From NCBI GenBank assembly GCA_949825065.1, contig OX463844.1, forward strand, positions 31,299,632 to 31,363,631: a stretch of DNA of 64,000 nucleotides. Direction: 5' to 3'. Positions 47,801 through 56,590 of the stretch are shown one piece after another; within the stretch, counting starts at the first letter, position 1; every line of letters begins with the position of its first letter. A program made the translations under genes and the position numbers. The DNA comes from Odontocerum albicorne. Taxonomy: Eukaryota; Arthropoda; Insecta; Trichoptera; Odontoceridae. Under the pieces are notes generated by a model that searched no databases, was not told the DNA's origin, and worked only from the letters and a program-made list of their open reading frames with translations.

Positions 47801-47821
47801 TTATTCAACACATCCGAATTG

Positions 47822-48080
47822 GGGATTGAAATATATTGTAGAGCGTGATCGGGAGACAACATTATCTTCAGCCTCATTCATCGAGCTAAGAATCACTTGA
47901 ATAAGCACGGGAAGTCGTGGTTCATTATCGCACTTGTTGACAATAGCATTTCGTAGACGAAGAGGCAACAATTCTAGTACTCGTATACACCAACGCTTCT
48001 GAGAATTGTTACCAGACTGGCACCCTTTTTTCAAATAGTATCGGGATTCGAACAATTCGACACTCAGGTGATTCCTTTAT
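47822..48080 (-). repeat. SINE-B copy, best preserved
   Basis: On the minus strand a B box, TTGTTCGAATCCCGATAC, is followed by AAAAGGGTGCCAGTCTGGTA, CAACAAGTGCGATAATGAAC, CACGACTTCCCGTGCTTATT, GCTCGATGAATGAGGCTGA and CGCTCTACAATATATTTCAA. The same word order recurs at 46,455, 49,995 and 56,262, so this is a family of its own, distinct from SINE-A after the tRNA-like head. The A box (near CACCTGAGTGTC) is weak. Confidence 0.72.
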
Positions 48081-48237
48081 TATTGATAAACATATATTTA
48101 TTTTATATTTTATTGATATACGAGTATGTACAAGTATATCGAATACAGTTGAAATTGTCAAAAAAACATTACTTTATTTAGAAATTGTTTAATATTAACC
48201 AATAATAAATATTAAATTTTAAATTCTCATTTATTAT
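48081..48237. other. short AT-rich spacer with one octamer
   Basis: TACGAGTA at 48,119 lies in ATATACGAGTATGTACAAG. Nothing else is present. Confidence 0.5.
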
Positions 48238-48350
48238 CATGGTACATGCATACCATCACGCCATCTTCATAACAGAGTTGGCAGAGATGACAGAACGCCA
48301 GATCTCCATCTCACCCCTTTTTCATCCATACACCTTCTCATAAATTCCTA
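48238..48350 (-). pseudogene. LINE family 2, terminal 3' fragment
   Basis: On the minus strand the reading after shifts gives RRCMDEKEVRWRSGVLSSLP and then a stop near GAAGATGGCGTGATGG. This fits CM....EVRWRSVLSAYP and the ATGGCGTGATG end seen in the copy at 24,040-24,305. It is a severe 5' truncation of about 110 bp. Confidence 0.5.
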
Positions 48351-48499
48351 GATAATTGTGATTTTAGATATATGTTATATTCAATCTAGCAATTTCATGT
48401 TCACTAAAATAACTGTTCACAACAGGGCAATTGTGCCAACATTTAAGTGTTAAAGTGAAATATAAATGTGGAAAATTAACGAAAGGGCTTGAATTAATG

Positions 48500-49290
48500 C
48501 AATGGAAATAAAAACACAAAAAATATGTGGTATATCGGTGTATGTGAGAACAAGAAATTGAATTATCAGGAATGAGTATGAGCTAAAAACTGATGTGAAA
48601 ATGTAAGTGAAAATAAGAGCGTTAATGTAGTTTGTACACATGGAGAGGATGGGTGAAGAAATACTGACTCAATACAATTATCTTGTACACATGGAGAGGA
48701 TGGGTGAAGAAATACTGACTCAATACAATTATCTTGTACACATGGAGAGGATGGGTGAAGAAATACTGACTCAATACAATTATCTTGTACACATGGAGAG
48801 GATGGGTGAAGAAATACTGACTCAATACAATTATTTTGTACACATGGAGAGGATGGGTGAATAAATACTGATTCAATACAATTATCTTGTACACATGGAG
48901 AGGATGGGTGAAGAAATACTGACTCAATACAATTATCTTGTACACATGGAGAGGATGGGTGAAGAAATACTGACTCAATACAATTATTTTGTACACATGG
49001 AGAGGATGGGTGAAGAAATACTGACTCAATACAATTATCTTGTACACATGGAGAGGATGGGTGAAGAAATACTGACTCAATTTATTTTAATGCAAGCATT
49101 AGTGGAAGTTCTAGAAAGAGGATGACTGAGAAAGTATGGTTTGACAAAGTAAATGAAATTTTAAAAAGAAGGAATGTTAAGGAGTACTATAAATAGAAGA
49201 AACTGCATGAGAAGATGTCTGGATGTGGAGGAGTCGCAGGAAATTTGACTTGATAGGAAAGTTTCAAGTGTTTTCTTCTCTGCCAATGTG
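48500..49290 (+). pseudogene. LINE family 2 copy with internal 51-bp expansion
   Basis: Upstream of the array the reading is CGISVYVRTRN, stop, IIRNEYELKTDVKM, stop, then RALM, stop, FVHMERMGEE. Downstream, after a shift, it is SISGSSRKRMTEKVWFDKVN, EILKRRNVKEYYK and a tail matching CMRRCLDVEES. This is the family-2 order RIRNEY, K.DV, WFGH.ERMGEERLTK, VSGS.G.G..RKVWFD.VN.IL.RRNV. The 51-bp array lies at the GHMERMGEE segment and is flanked on both sides by the LINE sequence expected there, so the array is an expansion inside the element. Stops show the copy is dead. Confidence 0.78.
48634..49080. repeat. 51-bp minisatellite, 9 copies, derived from LINE coding sequence
   Basis: The unit starts ATGGAGAGGATGGGTGAAGA at 48,640 and recurs every 51 bp. 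It translates as MERMGEEILTQYNYLVH, seventeen codons. Units are nearly identical; the fifth has GAATAA in place of GAAGAA, which adds a stop. MERMGEEILTQ matches the ERMGEERLTK segment of the surrounding LINE. Long ORFs on both strands across the array are a consequence of the 17-codon period. Confidence 0.93.
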
Positions 49291-49994
49291 TATAATTGTA
49301 AATATTATATAAATCGTAAAACATGTGTTTGAATCAAACTAAAAAAAACTTGATTTCAATTGGAAACTTCTCTTATAAAATATATTCAAAATACTTTCAA
49401 GAACAACTAACATAATTATAAGCCTTTATAGTTGAACGATTACAAAACGTATAATTTTCTTTGCAAATGTTGTGTAACTATTATGAACCACTTTTCTCTA
49501 CCTTTCAATATTCTTGAAATATTAGGAACATATTTACGCATTTCTCGATACTTAAATTAGAAAATTATTTATCGAATTACACATATTGGGCAATACATAA
49601 TAGCTAACTGGGGCGAACTCATTCTTGTTGGATTGAAGTTTCCAAGACATCAGGATTTAAAAAAAAAATTGTAGTAACATTTCGCCCGTCTATTATTTTA
49701 TATTGGATTCACATAAAATGGGTCAACAGGTCAACAAGCTTCAAATAAACGTTTCAGAACAGGGTTTTATGTTCTTTCAAATAACCGTTTGCTAATCACC
49801 TTCTTAAAAATAGATTACAGAGAACATTCGTATGTTATTGTTTAAAAAAATTATCTCCTCATAGTAATAAAAGATAATCGCATATAAAAGGATAGTTTCA
49901 AAATAATAAACAAAACGTTTTGTTTCCTAGAATTGGTTTTTGTTTCTAAATATATTTACAAATATATACTCGTACATAAAATGCAACATACAAG
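49291..49994. other. no gene recognised
   Basis: The DNA is AT-rich. One octamer lies at 49,967. Confidence 0.55.
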
Positions 49995-50188
49995 AAAGTG
50001 CTGTTTTTCCGACTTCAAAGGGGTTTGGTTTCCAACAGTACCCAAAAAAAAGACCCAGTCTGATAAAATAGATTGCTTATTAACAATGTTCACACTCGGT
50101 AAATGTGTGCGAACTTTTGCCTCTTTACATGTTGGGTAGCATTGCTAACATATTATGAACCACAATTTCCGTGCCTACTTCAGTAATA
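49995..50188 (+). repeat. SINE-B copy, 5' part, interrupted by mariner
   Basis: The order GGTTTGGTTTCCAACAGTAC, AAAAGACCCAGTCTGATAA, TTGCCTCTTTACATGTTGGG, CATATTATGAACCACAATTT and CCGTGCCTACTTCAGTAA follows the SINE-B copies at 47,822 and 56,262. It stops at a TA (50,187-50,188), where the mariner begins. The family continues exactly on the other side of the transposon. Confidence 0.66.
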
Positions 50189-51470
50189 GGTTAGTCAGTA
50201 AGTTTTGAAAGCGACATCTATGGAGCAGTAGAAAAACCAAAATTTCTACGCCATTTTAATATTTCATCTTTCATAAGAACGTACTCAAAATTTCATTTCG
50301 ATCTGTCAATTTATTCTTTATTTACAAGCCATTTGAAGTTGACGTGTCAGAGTATTTTTTAACAATGGAAAAATCCGAATATCGTGCAGTGATTAAATTC
50401 TTTGTTTTGGAAGGTTTATCGGCTACTGAGATCCATGCAAAGATGGTGAAAGTATTAAAGAAGTCTTCTCCTTCATTTCCAACCGTTCACCGATGGGTTT
50501 TGGAGTTTAAGCGTGGCCGTACAAGCGTTGAAGACGATCCACGCTCAGGACGTCCAAAAAGTGCATCAACACCAGAAATCATAGCGAAAATACAGGATAT
50601 GGTTTTGGAAGATCATTGATCGACTGTGGATGTGATAGCTGACACCATAGACATCTCACATGAAACAACATGGCATATTTTGGCTGAAGTTTTGTGTTTC
50701 AAAAAACTGTGTGCACAATGGGTGCCGCATTTGCTAACAATGCAACAAAAACACGTTCGAATGCGACTTTCTGAGCAACATTTGGAGCAATTTCGAAAGG
50801 ATAAAAAGGATTTCCTGCGTCGATTCATCACTATGGATGAGACTTGGGTCTACCACCATGATCCTGAATCAAAACAAGAGGCTAAGGAGTGGTGTGAACC
50901 AGGCACTTTGGCTCCGAAGCGAGTTCGTGTCCAGAAATCGGCCAAGAAGGTGTTAGCGTCAGTTTTTTGGGATGCAAAAGGAATTTTATTGATAGATTAT
51001 CTCCAAACTGGTAAGACAATCAACTCTGATTATTATTGTGACCTTTTGGGCCAGTTGGATGAAAAAAATTGTGAAAAAAGACCCGGTTTGCAGACGAAAA
51101 AAATCCTTTTTCATCAAGATAATGCTCACACAGCTCAAAAAACCATCGCGAAAATCAATGAATTGGGGTACGAATTGTTGCAGCATTCACCCTATTCGCC
51201 ATATTTAGCTCCTTCTGACTTCTGGCTGTTCTCACACCTCAAAAAATTTCTTCGTGGAAAGCATTTTTCATCAAACGAAGAGGTTATAGCCGTCGTAGAG
51301 GAGTATTTTGCAGGCCTTCCAGAAAGTCACTTCCGTGATGGGACAACAAAGTTGGAAGATCGTTGGACCAAGTGTATTGATCTTATGGGAGACTATACTG
51401 AGCAATAAAAGTGATTTCTCCCCAAAAAAAATGTATTTTCATTTCCGCTTTCAAAACATTTTGACTAACC
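50189..51470 (+). mobile_element. mariner transposon (irritans-like), 1,282 bp
   Basis: The inverted ends are GGTTAGTCAGTAAGTTTTGA at the left and, reverse-complemented, GGTTAGTCAAAATGTTTTGA at the right; the match runs about 25 bp with three differences. A TA lies at each side (50,187-50,188 and 51,471-51,472), the target duplication of all Tc1/mariner elements. Size and the single intronless transposase are typical. The host is a SINE-B copy, which can be rejoined across the insertion. Confidence 0.93.
50365..51408 (+). pseudogene. mariner transposase with one nonsense codon and altered DDD spacing
   Basis: The frame opens at ATG 50,365 (MEKSEYRAVIKF) and ends with TAA at 51,406-51,408, 347 codons including one internal TGA (50,617-50,619, codon 85). 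Related proteins have Arg there, so CGA to TGA is likely. The N-terminal helix-turn-helix region (FPTVHRWVLEFKRGRTSVED and SGRPKSA) and the WVPHLLT linker are present. The catalytic aspartates are D158 (ITMDETW), D252 (HQDNAH) and D285 (LAPSDFW). D252 and D285 are separated by 32 residues instead of the 34 usual in mariner. HQDNA is followed directly by HTAQ, which points to a 6-bp in-frame loss just after the second aspartate. YSPDLAPSD has become YSPYLAPSD. The gene is otherwise intact, so the copy is fairly young but dead. Confidence 0.9.
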
Positions 51471-51540
51471 TAGTAGTTCTAATAGTAGGCCGAATACAAT
51501 GTTACCTCCTCGCAGCGCTCTTGAATATATCCTAATATCC
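51471..51540 (+). repeat. SINE-B copy, 3' part, after the mariner
   Basis: After the TA the sequence GTTCTAATAGTAGGCCGAAT, ACAATGTTACCTCCTCGCAG and CGCTCTTGAATATATCC continues SINE-B where the 5' part stopped. The intact copy has GATTCTTAGCTCGATGAATG, GATAATGTTGTCTCCCGATC and ACGCTCTACAATATATTTC at the same place. Confidence 0.64.
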
Positions 51541-52867
51541 AGCTCGAATAAGTAGAAATTATACGAATGAAATTTTTTTTAAAAAAACTTAGTTGAATGC
51601 TATTTGTTTTTAGATGGTCGTTGAATGCCTTTTTCTTAGTAAATTGTGTAAAATGTTGATAATTTGTTCACGGAATGTTCTTATTCTCATGAATTTTTAT
51701 TTGAATGGACATTATAGTTTATTATGTTCAAGGATGACATTTAAATTATATGCGTATGATTAATTTCCCTGGACCTGCCTTGAAAAATTGTTCTTTACAA
51801 CCTTTCAAAATACCATACGAATGGGAAAAAAATGCGACATATGCTTCAAATAATAATAATGCATGAATTGATTAAATAATTGTATATTTAAAAACTTTTT
51901 TACAATGCCTTTTAAGTTTGTTTTACTCCATTTAAAAAGCAAACTAAATAAGTGTAGAACAATTTTGAAATAACAATATCTCAATATACAATGCTCATTA
52001 AAGTTACAACTATCTCGACTTCGAAAGGTCAGCAAATATACTCGTACATAGGAATATGCGGCATGGAATGAATATTGAAAGGGTCCCAATAGTATGAGTG
52101 TCCTTGAGAATTCAATACTCTGAGCATTCCTATTCAATCTGGGTTCAGGTGATCCGATCCGATCCACCCAGCTGGTCAATCCGTTCCACCTCCTCATTTC
52201 CCCGAGGCCCGCAGTTCGAGACTTGCTTACTTGCAATTTTATTCCCTCGCCGGACAATCGGATCTTCTATCGGTTTGTTAAAATCTCCACGTCTTGTTTC
52301 TCTGAGGGAGCATTTCAATTCTTTCTTTTTGTCTGTGAGCTACTTATATACATTCAAGTATGTTATGTTCTAAAGAAAACAGTTTGATATTGAAGGTAAA
52401 TTAAATAAAATATTATCTTTATTTGATAATATAAAAGTTTGACTATATTCTTAAATTCTATAACGAAAAATAATTTATATTTTAGCACTCCTAGATTGGA
52501 TGGAGGATGATAAATAGAAAAAAACCCTTAATTTTACTATTTTTCAACAAGGTGGAATATTTTGAATTTACTTTTTTTTTAAATATTAAATTCTCATTTG
52601 GATAAACTCATAAAAAACTATATCCATTTACTTAAAGCCCAAAGCAAGGATAAGGTATTTTCTTTTATTGTTGTTTCTTTTCATGAACCATTTTAAGTGA
52701 ACGAAACATGTAATAGAAGTTCTTAGGGAAAATGCTAACCATTTCAGTCGATTGATTGCAGAAATAAATTTATATTAGAAAATAATATAAACACAACATT
52801 TACGATACACAAAATTCAGAAGATAAGATTTTGACGTCATTTTTAATTTTGACCTTAGATTCATTTT
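51541..52867. other. no gene; less AT-rich patch at 52,080-52,330
   Basis: The patch is open for 91 codons on the plus strand and, in part, on the minus strand within a 150-codon ORF (51,805-52,257). The minus-strand start, MSGEGIKLQVSKSRTAGLGE, and the plus-strand peptide give no recognisable family. An octamer lies at 52,039. Confidence 0.4.
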
Positions 52868-53278
52868 ATGAATTTTATCAAAAAAATTATATCTATTAGA
52901 GAAACGTCTTTTTATACTGGATCGTGTGTGAAAAATCTTTTAAATCTTCTGATTCATGTTGAATACGTAATTCATGGTCAAAAGAATTGGAAATTTGGAT
53001 TTTCAATAAATCAACGTGGAGACCAAGGCCGTTTCTTGACTTGGGAGAATATTTACGCATTGTTTTGTATCTGTAATATGGTTAAACTTAAAAATTATCT
53101 ATTTTTAAACAAAAAGTTCGTTATTTTTTTTCACCATGTCTTAATCACAAACTGCCATTTTTCTTTTCAGTTTAATTATAGATATCTAGAGACATTGGAT
53201 GAAACAACAAACATGTGTATAGAGAAAATAGTATTTCATTCGATATTTAGTGATATTCTTTCTGATATTTATAATTGA
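52868..53278 (+). other. unidentified ORF of 136 codons
   Basis: The ORF starts MNFIKKIISIRETSFYTGSC and ends TAA-like AT-rich sequence after DILSDIYN. Composition follows the AT bias (Phe, Ile, Asn, Lys). A rough calculation gives about 0.1 expected ORFs of this length by chance in the window, so it is slightly surprising. No domain, signal peptide or codon preference was found. A decayed gene or chance are both possible. Confidence 0.15.
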
Positions 53279-54118
53279 ATAACGAAAACCAGTTTTTTTT
53301 TACTTTTCAACAGAAATATATATTGACGTTACAGTAAAACTACATATATCAACTACTGATTTAAAAATATTGAAAATAATAAATTTAAAAAAATGACAGG
53401 TTGACAGTTTTTTCACTGTTAAAATATAATTATTTTTCTGAATGTTAAGTTTTACAGCCAAGTTATTGTTTTATACTCGCATATAAAAATGACTATAATT
53501 TAAATGTTTCATTTATTTTTTTAAGTACTATAAGTATTTTTGAAATTAAGTCATTTATTTCTTTGTAAGAATAAAAGTTATTTCCAACTGCATTTTCTCC
53601 TCAAACACAGATATTTTTTTTATGCTTCTGAACTTTGTAAATCCGTATCTATTGTTTGGTGTTTTAAGATATTTCAAATGTATCTCCTATTCTTTGGAAA
53701 GGAAACACACAAAGAAATGGTATTCTTTTGTGCGGAATTCCACATTGTTTCCATGTATTATCCCTCGTTTGTGGAATAAAATAACACCCTTTTCTTGTGG
53801 ACTATTCCCCAGACTGTAGCGTTTGCTTACTAACTGTTCTAAGTAGACTTTAGCTTGTTGATGATGGAAATACTGGTAATATTCCTCCTGTTACTTTAAT
53901 TTCAGCTTCCTCTCTGAGTTTTTTTTCCGTTTCCCTTTTTCTCTTTCATGGTAGTTTTCTCTTTTTCCTGACAGACCTTGTTTTTAACATTAACATAAGT
54001 AAAAAATATATGTCTTTATTGGTTTACAAAATGAGAATTATATTTTATTTTTCTTTATTTGATAAGGAACATTTTTGTCATAGAATGTATCGATAAGAAA
54101 TCGATATAATTAGATTTT
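53279..54118. other. no gene recognised
   Basis: This is AT-rich DNA with short ORFs and no motif. Confidence 0.55.
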
Positions 54119-54325
54119 TGATCCAGCTTTGTGGTCCAGTTGGTAAGACGCTCGTCTTCCATACATGGATGGCGGTTCGATTCTCATTGATACCCGACTT
54201 GCAAAAACAAATTCCAATCTGGTTTTTACTTTAGGCAATTTTTTTTTCTTGTTTAGAAAAGATTGCTACATGACAATTAACCCACAAGTTTGTATTGTTA
54301 CAACGAAGGTGTAATAATAAAACAC
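54119..54325 (+). repeat. SINE-A copy with good A and B boxes
   Basis: The head reads GCTTTGTGGTCCAGTTGGTA (A box), then AGACGCTCGTCTTCCATACA, then GGCGGTTCGATTCTCATTG (perfect B-box core). It is followed by AAATTCCAATCTGGTTTTTA, GATTGCTACATGACAATTAA and TTGTATTGTTACAACGAAGG. The GGTAAGACGCTCGTCTTCC segment still looks like a tRNA D-arm and anticodon arm. It is not a functional tRNA gene, because no acceptor stem pairs around it. Confidence 0.8.
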
Positions 54326-56261
54326 AAAAATTCAGGATTTCAAATTTTTAGTCCTTGAGAAAACGCGGATGACGAGTATAAAACCTTCATTTTTTTTCTT
54401 AAAAGTAAATATTCCACAGTGTTATATTTTTGATGATTTAAAATAAGTAACATCGCCCTTTTGTGAATACTTTGAGCGCTTTCTTTAAAACTTATCAATG
54501 TTTCCAGGCTACTGAACTGAAGAAAGCCTTTTGTTTTCCTTCATTTTTATTCATTTTCTATCAAATTTTATCTTCTTACTGAACCAAGAAAACAATAAAA
54601 CTTGATTCAATAGTAAACTCATTTATAGCGAACACTGTCTTCTTTTAAAACTTATCTTAAGATATTTGGTATATATATTATGCGATATTAAAATAGAATA
54701 ATTATTACTTTTAACATTATGAAAAGGAATTTCTAAGATGAACAGAATAATAATGTTATCACTGATAAACTAATTTATCATGGTAGTGAGCATTGATTCA
54801 ATTGTAGACTCATTTATAGTGATAGCAAACGTTTATTCCGCTTAAAATTTCTCTAAACGTATTTGGTATCTAATAGGTTATTCAGAAAATTTATTCGTAT
54901 TTTTAGGGCAAATTATAACGCAAAAATTTAATATTTATATTCAACTTTCTTCTGTAAATCTACTTTCGATATTTTCAGTAATCTTAGCAATCTCTCTTTT
55001 CTTAAAACACTAGTTATTCAATCAAATCCTTAATTTGGTTGTCATCAGTGGTAGGTCTTCCAAAGCGGACACCTAGTGTCATATTACCATTATGGATTTT
55101 TCAAACCATATTTAAAACATACGATAACATACTGCATCGACAACATACATCATACACTGCACATATCTTTGTTTTTGTTACAATTTTCTTTGGCGGTAGT
55201 AAAAAATAACAAACACATAAAATCATCTATTGTAATTTTACTCCACCTTCAAAGTGATGCCAAAAAACAATTTTCTCAAATGCGCTTAACTATAAACTTT
55301 CATAATATTGTATGTTATGTTAAGCACTCGGCACATTTGAACATATGTAAACAACGAAGATTAAGTTCTAACGACATAAATTCGAAAATTACGATGCTGC
55401 TCTCCGGACAACCTAATATAACATATTTAAATAAAATTATTATTTTATTTTTGAAATTATAAAAGAGAACTTCGGAAACAAACAAAAAAGATAGTTCACC
55501 AAATTTAGAATTGAAGGTTGAAAGTTTATGAGAAAATATTTATTTTTAAATAAACAATAATTTTGTATCGAACAATGCACAGTTTTATGTTATTGAATAT
55601 TTTTCTGACATTTAATATTTTTTCTGATATTTAATTTTTTTTTGATAATTTCCCGAGTTGATACTTTTTTATTATTTAAACGTATTTCAAAGAATATAAA
55701 GAATAAAGAAAAGCGGAGAAGAAAGTTTCGAAATGGAATTTTAAAAACGTTTCCAATAAAAGCATGTTGCTTTTTAGTCGTTGATGCATTTCCGTTTGAC
55801 AGCACATCAAAGTTTGTACGGAAAATAAAACAAGCACTGGAGAGAACAAGATAATAAAACAATGTCAGCTTACATGCATATGTACTTAACAAAGAATACG
55901 GGAGTATTTCGTTGGAAGTGTATTTAAGAAAAAAGGAAAGAATGTGTGTGAGTCGCGCAGCTGACTCCTGTATCTGCTAAGTAGGGATTCCTGTTAGCAG
56001 CTCTCCACATACGATATGTAGAGAACAACTTCATTCCGTTTGGAGTGTAAACTTTCTTTGCGACAATTCGCAACGGACATCCTTTTGCGATATCTACTTC
56101 GGTTTATGGTGTCTTTGAACGAAAAAAATAACACCTTATTTGGCCTTAGAAATATTATACATTTAATTAAGGTTTCTGTATTATCTCTTATACTTTTCTG
56201 TATTTTACACGAAAATAAGTTACAAAAAGAATGGAAAGCCTTTTATTAATTATTTGTTAGT
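54326..56261. repeat. old direct duplication; otherwise no gene
   Basis: A segment near 54,602-54,680 (CTTGATTCAATAGTAAACTC, ATTTATAGCGAA, ATTTGGTAT) recurs near 54,791-54,875 (CATTGATTCAATTGTAGACTC, ATTTATAGTGAT, ATTTGGTAT) with many differences, about 190 bp apart. The 128-codon ORF at 55,076-55,462 was not recognised. ACGAGTA occurs at 54,372. Confidence 0.45.
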
Positions 56262-56590
56262 ATGCTGCCCTTCAATGTATCTTGGTAATTAAAATATATT
56301 GAATGGCGTGGCTGGGAGATAATACTGTTCTTATATTGAGTCTTCGGGCTTAGAACCACTGAAGTAGGAACGGAACTCGCCGTTCGTCCATTGCACATAT
56401 TGGTCACATTATTGCACGTGAAGATAAAACAATATTCACAATCGTACTCGGCGCAAGCGACTATTCTTATCAGATGAACTGGTTTACTAGACGGGAACCT
56501 TTTATTATCTTTTTTAGTATCATCGGGAATCAAACCCGATACCCTCGAGTGGAATTCACACGTGCTATGGAAGATTTATTTAAAACAATC
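56262..56590 (-). repeat. SINE-B copy
   Basis: On the minus strand CTTCCATAGCACGTGTGAAT (A-box like TAGCACGTGTG) is followed by a B box in ATCGGGTTTGATTCCCGATG. Then come AAGGTTCCCGTCTAGTAAAC, ATAATGTGACCAATATGTGC, GAGTTCCGTTCCTACTTCAG, TGGTTCTAAGCCCGAAGACT and CCACGCCATTCAATATATTT. It is the only copy with both Pol III boxes recognisable and is useful for defining the family. Confidence 0.68.

Noticed and set aside
47978..47985. Octamer within SINE-B as evidence of insertion
   Set aside because: The other SINE-B copies have CCGAGTAC or CTCGGTAA at this place, so here the octamer can be explained by point change in the SINE.
48622..49125. 152-codon minus-strand ORF with YFFTHPLHVYKIIVLSQ repeats
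   Set aside because: It is antisense to the 51-bp array, whose plus-strand reading matches the LINE. The minus-strand ORF is a shadow.
54119..54200. Possible tRNA gene (good A and B boxes)
   Set aside because: No paired acceptor stem or full cloverleaf. The same head is followed by the SINE-A body in many copies, so it is a SINE.
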